NCBI GenBank assembly: GCA_963682055.1
Contig: OY821744.1
Location: 22,420,967 to 22,484,966 of the forward strand
Direction of reading: 5' to 3'
Length of the DNA: 64,000 nt
Origin: Primula veris
Taxonomy: Eukaryota > Streptophyta > Magnoliopsida > Ericales > Primulaceae
Shown here: positions 20,452 to 30,295 of the stretch, one piece after another
How the letters are laid out: the number at the start of each line of letters is the position of its first letter
How positions within the stretch are numbered: position 1 is the stretch's first letter
Made by a program: the position numbers and the translations under genes
Notes under the pieces: generated by a model
What the model saw: only the letters and a program-made list of their open reading frames with translations
Databases searched by the model: none
Told to the model about the DNA's origin: nothing

Positions 20452-21308
20452 TTACCGAACACCTTCCCGATTCCAAACACGAAGACTACGCCTCAGGCGT
20501 TTCAGCTTTCCATGGAAAGCCTCCATTCCTGGGAGGTAGAAAGGTTGGGACCAGTTCTCACGAATCAAGTCTAAAAAATTGGGATGTCTCGTCCAGGCAT
20601 GTCGAAACTTGAACCGTGACCTCGCTCTAGGAGAGCCAGAATCAAAACTAAAAAGCATAGCAGTGTGGTCTGAACCGGTATGTCCCAAGTGGGAGACGCT
20701 AAAAGCACCAAAAAGGGAGCCCCACTGGGAGTTCACAACCACTCTGTCCAAATGGCGCCAAGTGGAACCGTTTGTCCAAGTGTAGTGGCTGCCAATAAAA
20801 CCAGCCTCCTCCAACCCGCATGCTAACAAGGCGTCATTATGCTAGCATGACGGGCTGGTCTGCCCCGAGAAATCTCAGCATGAGCCTGGAAAACATTGAA
20901 ATCGCCCCCAACGGCCCAGGGAACACCCTCAGCCTGGTGTGAGAAATCGATCAGGTTGTTGCAGGGAGACTCACGACTCTCATGATAACAACTAGCATAT
21001 ACATATAAGATATAAAATAGATCAGACACTGAAGAGTGTCTAACACTACAATGTATCACTTGCCTATGCTCGCTAACAATATCTACATCGTAAGGGTCAG
21101 ACCAAAATAGCCAAATCTGTCCAGAGATACAAGAAAAACAATGATCAAATCCCAAGAAAACAAGTAAGGGGTCCAAATCATCGATACCCAATAAAGGCTC
21201 CATAATACAAACTAACGATAATTTATGGTCATGAATAAGTTGCTTTAGCCGAATCCTAGCAATCTCCTTCCTAACCCCTCTAATATTCCAAATAAGTGTG
21301 GATACCAT
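20452..21308 (-). pseudogene. LINE ORF2 endonuclease
   Basis: The APE-type endonuclease starts at the ATG at 21308 (STLIWNIRGV) and has CIMEP (the catalytic Glu region), VGGDFNV (about residues 138-144 of the frame) and, after a frame break near 20826, FIGSHYTWTN and HTGSDHTAML, the terminal SDH motif. This enzyme nicks target DNA so that the RNA can be copied in place. Two frames have to be joined to read it, so it is a pseudogene. Confidence 0.85.
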
Positions 21309-21660
21309 CTAAGAACGGGGGAAAGTAATATAAGTATGTGTACCTGTCGCCTTCCCCTGTAACCCTCCCCTTTACGGTCGTCGGTGTAGAAAAGGGAAGG
21401 TGAGAAGGCATGCCAGCACCAAAACATGTACTACCACGACCTGGTCTCGACTGCTCATGTGCCGGTCTATACCCGTCGTCCTTCTGGACGTCCCGTAAAG
21501 AACTCTCGAACCCTGAATGGTACAACCGGTCTATATCAGACTCATGTTCAGATATCCCATCCTCGTCGGAAACCACTGTAAAATGTCTCGGAGACGCCCC
21601 CGACTCTCGCTGAGGGGACTCACTCGCAGCAAGTCTTGATGGACTCCTGGTATAACTACT
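21280..21660 (-). pseudogene. C-terminal remnant of LINE ORF1
   Basis: A low-complexity polar frame (SEHESDIDRLYHSGFESS, then GRGSTCFGAGMPSHLPFS) that ends just after the ORF2 start. Its position directly before the endonuclease identifies it as the end of ORF1. No zinc knuckle remains, because the element is truncated at about 21660. Confidence 0.5.
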
Positions 21661-21928
21661 GTAAAATGCCGATTACTATTTAAAATGTACCGCTTAAAGA
21701 TTAAAAACGCATACATATCCTAAGTAAAAAATTTTTTTAACACAACTCAAAATAGTATAAAACTATCCAATCAGAAACTAAAAGAGTTAATTCCATTAAA
21801 AAAAAAGGGTCATCTAAAATATCATCTATGTAGACACGATCCATCCGCAAATAACGATGGCATCCCAGCATATTTCTAAAAGTGTCTTGGTTAATTTACA
21901 CCGTCTTTGTATGGTTGGCAACGTATGC

Positions 21929-22106
21929 CACTACAAGAAAAAGTTCATATAGCAACAGTTTACTTTTTAAATTGATGGTAAAGTGAGTGTCACTAAATTT
22001 TAGCAACAAAAAATGTTGCTAAATTGTTGCTAAATTTAGCTACACTCACTTTACCATCAGTTTAGCAACAGACGCTCTGATGGTAAGCTGATATTTTTTT
22101 GTAGTG
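21929..22106. mobile_element. CACTA-like MITE
   Basis: A 178-bp element with ends CACTACAAGAAAAA and, on the other strand, CACTACAAAAAAAT, the classical terminal motif of CACTA (EnSpm) transposons. The inside is itself palindromic: TTTAGCAACA ... TGTTGCTAAA and GTAAAGTGAGTG ... CACTCACTTTAC. A 3-bp target duplication is expected but was not clear (flanks TGC and CGT). Confidence 0.75.
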
Positions 22107-22930
22107 CGTAATGTCTCACCTCCATCCATAGTCGTCTCCTAACTTATGCTCTCGAGTCTTAGCGAGTCACTTAAGTGATGCATAAACAGAAAATCGAAGA
22201 TTACAAAAAATCCATGCAGGGCATATCTACCGATACCCTAAGTCTTCTTACTATTCTCCAACAAGGTGGTAATTGGCAATGCTTATATAACATATATGTC
22301 GGGTTTTGACTCCACCATTTCCTAATCTAATTAACACTTACCCTAGCAACATTCATAGATTAAGCTGACTACAAAGTTTACAACTCATACATGCATTTCT
22401 TTAATCACCCTTTCAACAATTATTGTGAGAACGAGTGTTTGAAATGTGAAATCAGATTAACGAAATGCATGAATACAGCATACCGTGCAATCCTCACAGT
22501 TTGTTCAGATTTAATTCTATTCCCACTGATGATCTAAAAGTTTGTTCGCTTTTAGATAATGTAGTTAATTGATTATCTTTAACATTGATTACCGTTTAGA
22601 ATATATCACATTCCCATCTTATTGGTTAACGGTATGTGCCCTTTATAGCCGAGGTTTTTGTTTCAAATTTAGTGCACACATATCTTTGGTTAACGGAATG
22701 TACCTTGTAGCTTATTATGTTCCAATTGTTGACGGACGCTATCGAAAGCTCGAGTTGAGTTTTATTGTCGAAATGTCATACTACATAATAGTTATGAAGG
22801 TAGGTATTTGCTTGCTATAAGTAGTATTTTCCATTTAAGCCTGTTAACGGCCGCATCAACTATGACAAGTATTTAATCATTTATTTCATATTGAAAAGGA
22901 ATCCATGGATGCAATAGAAGAGTACAAAGA
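22107..22930. other. Upstream region of the SMR gene, no gene seen
   Basis: AT-rich, with no supported ORF. It likely includes the promoter of the gene at 23051. Confidence 0.5.
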
Positions 22931-22937
22931 TATAAAG
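22931..22937 (+). promoter_or_regulatory. Candidate TATA box of the SMR gene
   Basis: TATAAAG lies 114 bases before the ATG at 23051, with a pyrimidine-rich stretch (22970-23045) between them that could be the 5' leader. It was assigned by position only. Confidence 0.35.
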
Positions 22938-23050
22938 ATTAATAAGTACCAACCATAGTTGCCTACATTCTCTATCTCACTTTCTCTCAAATTCCTTAAG
23001 CACTTTGTAACGCATTCTCTCCAACTTAAACAAGAGTTCTTTCTACTTTC

Positions 23051-24048
23051 ATGTCTAAATTAAATCAAGCTTGTCATCGTGTATGTGTGCCACAAGATAC
23101 CATAGAAGACGAACAAAATGAAGGGTATCGAACACCAACTTCTCAAAAGCACAAAATCGCCATTCAAAATTGTCCAAGCCCACCCAGAAAATGTACACGC
23201 TTATTGTCACGTAAAAGAAGTTATCCTGGTATGTTTCGCTGGTTATGTGAATTTTCAGATTTTTGTTCTTCGTTACAATTTTTTTTTTCTAGTACGGAAA
23301 TGACTTAAAAAAATAATTATGTTTTCCATATATTGTTAAAGGAAATAGAGGGGCACAGTTTAAATGAAGTTATGAAAAGTTACTTTAAGATTGATCTTCA
23401 ACTTATGTTCATACTTAATTTCCCGAAATAAAGTCACGAGCTATGAATAGTACGAAAATAAGATGTTCTTGTTCGTTTGATTATCGGGAAGTGTTAAATA
23501 CCTTTTCTTTAGTTCTTGCTCATATAAATATCAACTAATGCAGAATTTATAATATATTTTTATTTCAGTTTAGAAAAGGATAAGATAAAAGTTTGATGCG
23601 ATTGAGTTTGTTTTCTTTTATTTATTCTCATTCTTACTTTTCAAATCAAGCGCTCATATGATTATTGTTTATAAATTCAAAAAAATGGAGCTCCATTCTG
23701 GCCTCCGATAAGAAAGGATCTCAGAAAACACGAAGTACCTTCACAAAATAGAGAAAATTCCATTAAACCAAAATGAAAATACTTATAAGGGTGGATCCTC
23801 AACGAAAATACTTGCTTTATTTGATGGATCGGTAAGTGTCTATGTAGTAGATAATATGTCACAACTGGCTTTAATATACTAATTTGTTGAGTATAGGACC
23901 TTCCGAAGTAAAAGTGGAATATAACTTTCAGAATGTACAGTATCAAACTGACCGTCCGCAATTTTTCGAAGACCAAAGGGCGGAGGAACTAGAGTCATTC
24001 TTTGAGTTTCACTTTGAGCAAATGAAGAAGAGGAAACTTAATCACTAA
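23051..24048 (+). CDS. SMR: SIAMESE-RELATED (SMR) cyclin-dependent kinase inhibitor, two exons
   Basis: Exons 23051-23228 and 23897-24048 are joined by a phase-1 intron (donor CCTG|GTATGT, acceptor GTATAG|GACC); together they give a 109-residue protein. Exon 1 carries the SMR block GYRTPTSQKHKI followed by CPSPPRK (residues 25-47), then a basic stretch. Exon 2 ends with the family's C-terminal motif ELESFF (residues 90-95) and a basic tail MKKRKLNH that may be nuclear-targeting. SMR proteins bind cyclin D/CDK complexes in the nucleus, restrain mitosis and promote endoreduplication, often under stress or during differentiation. The length is within the family range. Exon 1 also reads on into the intron for a further 26 codons, but that version lacks the conserved end. 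All splice signals are canonical and no stop or frameshift is seen, so the gene may be functional. The subgroup is unclear. Confidence 0.75.
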
Positions 24049-24330
24049 AGCCTTTGGGTACTCATTTGGAATTAAAAGATGCAATCAAAGTTTAATGTAT
24101 ATGCTAAATTTAAATCCAATGTATTCAATATATATATATTTACAGTTTTTTTTTTGAATGAGTATATATACTTACAGTTACATTAGCTATTTAACATACT
24201 ATAACAAATCAGATGTTGTTAATTTGTTGTTTTATATTTGATCCAACATCCAAGAGTTCAGTATTAATTATGTGCAGCCGCACATATATGTGATGTTAGT
24301 ATTGTGTTATATATAGGATGTCATAATCCT

Positions 24331-24506
24331 CAGGGGTGAACGCAAAATTAACATTCATGCATTGCAAATTATAAAGTGTTTTTTTAGGGGGTTGCAAATC
24401 GCTTTTTTCTTTAATTAAATTTAAAATTTCTATAAAAATTGGTATTTCCGAAGATGGTGGGCGTGCGATTGCATCCCTTTGTCCTATTGAGCAGCTTCCG
24501 CCCCTG
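24331..24506. mobile_element. hAT-like MITE
   Basis: A 176-bp element with terminal inverted repeats CAGGGGTGAACGC and CAGGGGCGGAAGC (other strand). The flanking 8-bp sequences ATAATCCT and GTGATCCT match at 6 of 8 positions, as expected for an aged hAT target duplication. It lies 280 bp downstream of the SMR stop codon. Confidence 0.72.
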
Positions 24507-24544
24507 GTGATCCTAAAATCAACAAGAACAAGATCACCAAGAAA

Positions 24545-24840
24545 GGAAGATGAAAAGAAAGTGAATCTAAGTAAACGTTACATTTGACATAGAGATGTAT
24601 TTATAGAGTAAGCTGAAAAGACTAAATGATGGAGACAAGATTTCTCCATCGATAAAATAACACTTGTAATAAAGAAAATAATGCAAAAACAGGAATTTGG
24701 GTGAGAAACTGATAAAAGATGATCTATATTAGAAAACTATATGAGGAAAAAGAAAGTGAATCTGCCATAATATAAAGGTTACAAGTGAAGAGACTTATGT
24801 ATAAATCGAGTAAGCTGAAAAGACTAAATCATCGTTAACA
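24545..24840. repeat. Local imperfect duplication
   Basis: Segments near 24550-24635 and 24750-24835 share AAAGAAAGTGAATCT and GAGTAAGCTGAAAAGACTAA with similar spacing, about 200 bp apart. This is a degenerate tandem duplication in non-coding DNA. Confidence 0.6.
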
Positions 24841-25992
24841 TAAAGTATTTGGTAACATGTGCCATATCGTACCTTAAATCCAAGGGCCAAGATTTAATAG
24901 GTTCAAGCTGGGTTGATTTATATTTATTTAACAATTTTTGCCTTTACAAAAGAGATTTGTATGAGAATATTAGGGTGTGTGGCCTTCGTATTATAATTAG
25001 ATATACTGAGGAATATTAACCAGTGACGTTTTCGTAGGACCTGAAGAATATTAGGGTGTGGCCTTCTTCGGAACTTACCCGGTCTACTTAGGCAACTATT
25101 AGCAAGCACTGCAGACTAAGTAAAGTGGGATGGGAGGGGGTAAAATCCATGTGAATTTTTATAAAATAGAGTAATGAATGCCAACATTTTGATTATTTTC
25201 ACCATTTTAACTGGAATACCTGTTAAAATTTGGTTTCCTTAGATTTTTATAACAAAAATTAAATATTAGCGCCTCCTCATATCTATTAACTAGTTGGTGG
25301 TTCCTCCCATGTTAGCAAGAGTAAATTCTTACAGAGTGGAATGGGCCTACACTTTCATAGGACGACAAGTCTATTGTTACACATGCTTTCGGATCTTACA
25401 GTACAGGCATCAATTATCTTATATATATTTTTTTAAAATAATACACTTTTATACCTTTAGGATACTTATATCAATTTTTCTATTCTAACCTATCAATCAT
25501 AACTAATCATATATTTTATTTTATTCTATCAATTTTTTCTCCCTTCATAATTATTTTAATTCTTCCAACATTTACTCTCTCTATATATTAATAATTTATT
25601 GATAGTGAGAGCTTTTGACTCATTGTTTATAGAGAATCGAGTTGAGTTAATATAAGAAGAGTAAAATGATAATTGATGCATTGACTTTTTTTAAAAAAAG
25701 TTTCCACATAATAATAAGGAAAAAGGCACGTATACATAAATTGATGCAATTGCTATCAGATCACCAAGTTGAAGATCAAACAGGCTAGACCAATTTGTTA
25801 CGCATTTAGATGTCAAATACTTTCGATGGGAAATAGTTTTAATGTGCATTATTGATTAAAAGGCCCTCAAAAATAAGAACAAGTTTTCAAATATTTCAAG
25901 GCGATACAACATTGATGGGTTAGCATCTCCGGACTGGGGAAATCGTATGAAGGTGTATGTTTAGGTTCTTTTGGACCTTGCTCCGAGTTATA
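24841..25992. other. Intergenic, no gene seen
   Basis: AT-rich, with no domain-bearing ORF. A short direct repeat (GAATATTAGGGTGTG, about 24965 and 25047) is present. Confidence 0.55.
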
Positions 25993-26225
25993 TACTTTCT
26001 GTTCCCAATTAATTGTCTGCTACGAAACTATAATTTTGACCAGGCAATAACTTGTTTCAAAATTGTCGGAATGAAATTTTTTAAAAATTAATCATATAGT
26101 TTAAACGTTTAATTATATGATTTAGTTTTGAAATTTTTCATTTCGATAATTTTGATACATGTTATAACTCAATCAAAATTACGCGTAATTTCTTTTAGGA
26201 TAATTAATTGGGAACTGAGAGAGTA
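25993..26225. mobile_element. Stowaway-like (Tc1/mariner) MITE
   Basis: The inverted ends CTTTCTGTTCCCAATTAATT and, on the other strand, CTCTCTCAGTTCCCAATTAATT are flanked by TA on both sides (25993-25994 and 26224-26225). The inside is AT-rich and palindromic. The size (229 bp) and TA target duplication fit Stowaway MITEs. Confidence 0.8.
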
Positions 26226-28333
26226 GTATCCGTAGCGGTTATAAAATTGCACTAGGATTTTATGTCTTAAGCTTTGTATAACCATACTGGAGCGAGAGTG
26301 CCCCTAGGTGTATGTAACCGACGGTGATTAAGAATGGACTTTCCAGAAAGATTAAATTTAAGAAGTCTAAGAACATTTGCAGCAATGAAGGTAAAAAGGG
26401 TCTTATCAGTTACAACTTTATGTGCACAATATATGGGTTGGTGTACTGTATTACTATATCACCAGCTAAAAAGCTTATTCTCTCGCCTTCGTTTTTGTTG
26501 TATCGCAACCGAGCGATTCTCCACAGTTATGTCTTTCTCTTTTGATTTAGATTTTGGATTTACTTTTTCAAATTTATCGATCTCTGTCCTTTCTAATTAA
26601 GAACTATGACTGTGGACCTTTAGCTTCGAGTTCTCCTTCCCCGTCTCACGTATGGATGAAGGAATTGTTGATCTATTACTTCGTTAGGCTTGTGATATAA
26701 ATTATCAGATGAAAGAAGTTTGAACTTTGATTTTTCGGCCATTTGATATTTGGATTCAGTAAATATGGATCTTTGTTGTTTCTGGCTATATATTTTATTG
26801 TGTTGTATACTAAATTCAATAACTGTACCTAAGACCAGATAACCGTGTATCCACCATAAAGTACTATATTCAATAACTGTACCTAAGTTTGTAAAGCTAC
26901 AATTTGATCGGCGAGTGAGATACAATTTATGGAAACAGAAGACACTCACAACATATATACTAGTGACATTTGAAATTTATTACATAATATTAATGGTTGT
27001 AAAGGTTGAACAAGATAGGTACTACGTTTCTGCATATGTACTCAATCTTAAACAAGATTTGAAAATTCGGAATTTTATAAATTAAATATGTTTTCATGTA
27101 TTAATCAATGATTCTCTCTTAATTTTATACATTATGAGATTACGTGAGATCTTGTTGAAAACCCAAATCATAGGAACTATGTTTTTATGTAAATTAAGTA
27201 TATGTTTTTATATACTAACTAATCAATGATTCTCCCAATAATTTAATCCATCCATCCTTTTGCAGATGACTCGTTTAATTTGTAGTCCCTTGGTAAATTC
27301 TCGGATTCAGGATTTTCCAATTCGAATAGTTTACAAGACTACTTGGTTCAAGCGTTTCCTGAGAAAAAAGTGTACACTCTTCGAAAATCATAGTTAAAAA
27401 ACTGTAACCACTAGCGATGGCATCAGACTTAATTAACACAACAAAGGGCTCAATGATATTATTAATCGTAATCAATTTATTAGTAATTTGTAACTTTTTG
27501 AATGCCTAATTAATGGAATTTCTAAGGGTACTATAAAAGATGTGTATATTGTATATAGTTACTAACCTGCAAATAAAACAAGCTCATGTTCGGATCGTTA
27601 AACTCTCGATCGGCTCGTGTTTCTTCATGTACTAGTGAACCGAGCGTCTTGAACAAAAATTATTAGGCTCTTGTTCAGCCTCTTGCTCGTTCAAATATTT
27701 TATTATAAATATATTCATGCTTATATATATAAAAAGAATTAAAAATATAATCTCACCTATCGATAAATACTATTAATTTTTAAAAATAAAATTGTTTTTT
27801 TAAAATTGAACCAATTTGTATTAACTCACAATATTTATTACTCCCTCCGTCACTTTTTAAGTGTTCCCCTTATAAATTGCTAATTTTTAATAATATTAAA
27901 TTTTGATGCTAAACTCTTTTAAATCAAAAACGAGTATAATTGGACTCGTAAATAGGTTTGCCAAAAACTCGTCTATCAACTATATGAGTCTAAACAATAT
28001 TTTAAAGAAACTAGTTAATAAACAATCGAAACTTGAATACATCTGTATTCGGCACGACTCATTTACAACCACATATAATATTCCATTAAAGATTAACATG
28101 CTAGATGATGTTTTTTTATTTTTTGAGAATATAAGGCGAAGAAAACATAAAAGTTGCTAAATTCCATTACAATAAGAAAAGTTTACATATTTAATATTTT
28201 TACATTAAAGCGGTAATTAGGAAAAGAGCTAACAATCAGGAAAGGAGCTAACAATCACGTGAGAACTCACACTCTTATTTTAAGCTTGCATGTGTGTAGC
28301 CCCACTTGAATTCACCAACCTCTTAGTAAATTC
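26226..28333. other. Intergenic, no gene seen
   Basis: AT-rich DNA with no supported gene. It includes a Stowaway-like end (TACTCCCTCCGTCACTTTTT at 27840) whose partner was not found, and a pair of 23-base direct repeats (ATTCAATAACTGTACCTAAG at about 26813 and 26868). Confidence 0.5.
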
Positions 28334-28888
28334 TCAACCGTCCGATGGACCCTCATCAACGGTCACCAATCTCCCCTTCTCAAACACGTTGGTACACCTG
28401 CACAATGGACACGACACATGCGCCGATAGCCACGTGTCAACACAGCCAGGATGGAACACGTGTCCACAGCACGGGATCATCCGTACGGTTTCACCTTCAT
28501 GCAGCTCGCTGAGGCAGATGACGCAATCCGTGGCTTCCCCACTGTAGGACACCAGAGGGAGCGCTGATCCGACGCTGGGAGAGAGCTCAGCTGATTTGTT
28601 CTGCAAAGGTGGTGCCGGTATTCGTGTGGGAAGGCTAGTAGGGTTAGGTTCCGGTTCAGGTTCAGATTCAGATGCATTCTGGGCGCAGCGACGGACGTAG
28701 AAGGAGAAGAAGCCCAAGAAGAAGAGTGCCGAGAGGATTATCAGGGCCGTCAGGCCCATGGATGAGTCGAAGGGATTGTTTGGTTGGAAAACCAGTACTC
28801 CATTATCCTTCGACTCTGAAGATGTTGGAGGGTCATTCAAGAGTGGGTTCGGCGATACTCCATCTTGCAAGAGCTTTCTTGGCTTCAT
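28334..28888 (-). CDS. ATL: RING-H2 finger E3 ubiquitin ligase, ATL family
   Basis: An intronless 184-residue gene, as is usual for ATLs. The N-terminal tail is polar. One transmembrane helix spans about residues 44-65 (GLTALIILSALFFLGFFSF), followed by a basic-acidic stretch. The C-terminal RING-H2 finger has ligands C122, C125, C141, H143, H146, C149, C160 and C163 with the conserved Pro before the last Cys and Trp153 (WLSAHVSCPLC), the surface that binds E2 enzymes. The GLD motif usual before the ATL RING is weak here. It would act as a membrane-anchored ubiquitin ligase in the endomembrane or plasma membrane; the substrate is unknown. There are no stops or frameshifts, and GC content is higher than in the flanks, as expected for a functional gene. 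The plus-strand frame over the 5' end is a shadow. Confidence 0.93.
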   Translation of the reverse strand: MKPRKLLQDGVSPNPLLNDPPTSSESKDNGVLVFQPNNPFDSSMGLTALIILSALFFLGFFSFYVRRCAQNASESEPEPEPNPTSLPTRIPAPPLQNKSAELSPSVGSALPLVSYSGEATDCVICLSELHEGETVRMIPCCGHVFHPGCVDTWLSAHVSCPLCRCTNVFEKGRLVTVDEGPSDG

Positions 28889-29033
28889 TTTCTTTGAGAT
28901 ACAGAGATGGAAAGAAATTTCTTGAGTTTACGGTGAAGATTTGGAGAAAAAATGGGGAAGATAAGGAAAGAGTAGAGGTGGAGGTGGGCCCCGCTTTTGG
29001 TATTTTTTTTGTTTTTTAATGTAGCTGTAAGTG

Positions 29034-29042
29034 TCTTATAGC
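29034..29042 (-). promoter_or_regulatory. Candidate TATA box of the ATL gene
   Basis: The minus strand reads CTATAAGAC about 150 bases before the ATG at 28888. It was chosen by position and sequence only. Confidence 0.35.
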
Positions 29043-29526
29043 GCCGGTTGTTCGGGGTAGGTGTAGCATGCTACGCGTAACGTAAACCGGTACGTTTCGG
29101 ATGCGTGAGATTTGTTCTAGCCTTGTGGGGATGTTTGGCCCGGTATCTTCATAAGTACTCTTTTACCATTTCGGATTAGATTTGCTACAAGTGTAATTGA
29201 ATGCATAGTGATTTTTCCGTATTTTTTTAGAACTATTGGATGTCCAACTAACATTGTGCTCACACAAGCATAGTTCAATTTTGATATCCTTGTGAGATTA
29301 GTATTTTTGAACATTTTTTTTAAATAGTTTTGAGCAACGTTTTGATATCTACATACTTTATAATTTTATGCCGGTGTTAAGTTGGGATTTATAGAAAGTA
29401 TGGAACTGTACACTGCCGGTTTAAATCACTGAAGCCACGATATAGAGAGAATCATTGATAAGTAAAAACGTACTTAATTTCTAAAATCCGAATTCTCAAA
29501 TCTTAATTATGATTTGCTACATATAA
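29043..29526. other. Intergenic, no gene seen
   Basis: The upstream flank of the ATL gene. A short minus-strand ORF at 29117-29314 has no recognisable domain. Confidence 0.5.
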
Positions 29527-29612
29527 TCACTGTAAGAAAAAATTCATTTACCAACAGTTTACTTTTTGAAAACTGTTGTTAAAACGAGTATCGTTAAATT
29601 TTAGCAACATAA
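29527..29612. mobile_element. Truncated CACTA-like MITE
   Basis: CACTGTAAGAAAAAATTCAT, then CAACAGTTTACTTTTTGAAA and TAAATTTTAGCAACA, follow the 5' half of the element at 21929-22106 closely. The second half is absent, so this is a broken copy of the same family. Confidence 0.65.
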
Positions 29613-29907
29613 TTAGTTAATGTATCCAAATTGTCCTGCTTGATTAGTAAATTTTTTAAATATAAGTTAATGTGTTGTTTAGTAAGTTTAATGTGTGAGT
29701 CGATGAATGCCCGTCTTGGCTCTCTACTATTTTCTAAGTCCAAATCAGGGAAATGTTGACATTATTGTGTATAGGTATGCGTTGCATACATTGTGTTGTA
29801 TAATTGCATACACAATAATGTTGACATTATTGTGTATCCAGTGCAAGTGTTTAAAAAAAATAATGTAGGTGTCGTATGGAAAATTTGCGGTCCACGTATA
29901 AACTATA

Positions 29908-30295
29908 TGTTCGTTAATCACGAACGGGATTTGCTCGAGTTATCGCTCGAACGGACGACAAACAAAAGAGTTGCCAACAAGCAAAGACTCTTTAAGATTT
30001 TATTAATATCAGATGTGAATAATAATGAAGGTCTAATGCCTTATTTATAGAGTTCTAGACAGTCCATTCCAAAATAGGAATAAGACTTAAATATAAAATC
30101 CTAAATCAAAAATAAAACAAATTCCTAAAAGTAAATTCTAAGATAGAAAGGAAACAAACTCTTAAATAAACATACTCCTAAACTGAAAAGGAAACTAATA
30201 TGGAAACGTAATTTGACCCACTAAAATAGTTCTATTAATCCATCAACTGCTTATCGAACTTTGCCTCAAGCTCAAGCTCAAGCTCATCCGTATCA
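29908..30295 (-). repeat. 3' LTR of the CRM-like element, outer end truncated
   Basis: It starts (minus strand) TGATACGGATGAGC directly after the polypurine tract. It matches 34510-34891 but lacks the last 38 bases (TATTTTATATTTC ... CTGCATCA) that the other LTR has at 34472-34509. It contains the end of the pol frame (stop at 30235) and a TATA-like CTATAAATAA at 30041-30050. Confidence 0.85.

Larger units (their letters stand above)
17449..21660 (-). mobile_element. 5'-truncated plant L1-type LINE
   Basis: In element order there is the end of ORF1 (about 21660-21310), then ORF2 with an APE-type endonuclease, reverse transcriptase, zf-RVT-like region and a C-terminal RNase H. The 3' end is a poly(A) tail seen as a T run at 17451-17464. 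The sequence has stops and frame shifts, including GLR-stop-GDPLSP where the family has GLRQGDPLSP, so it is dead. The 5' truncation near 21660 is typical of target-primed reverse transcription. No target-site duplication was recognised. Confidence 0.88.

Noticed and set aside
22569..22820. An 83-codon hydrophobic ORF upstream of the SMR gene
   Set aside because: Composition follows the AT-rich background, with no conserved motif.
23051..23308. SMR gene read as one unspliced 85-codon ORF
   Set aside because: The last 26 codons are intron sequence without the family's C-terminal motif; splicing to 23897 restores it.
26324..26600. Two overlapping plus-strand ORFs
   Set aside because: No domain, splice context or leader; a weak likeness to small signalling peptides did not hold up at conserved positions.
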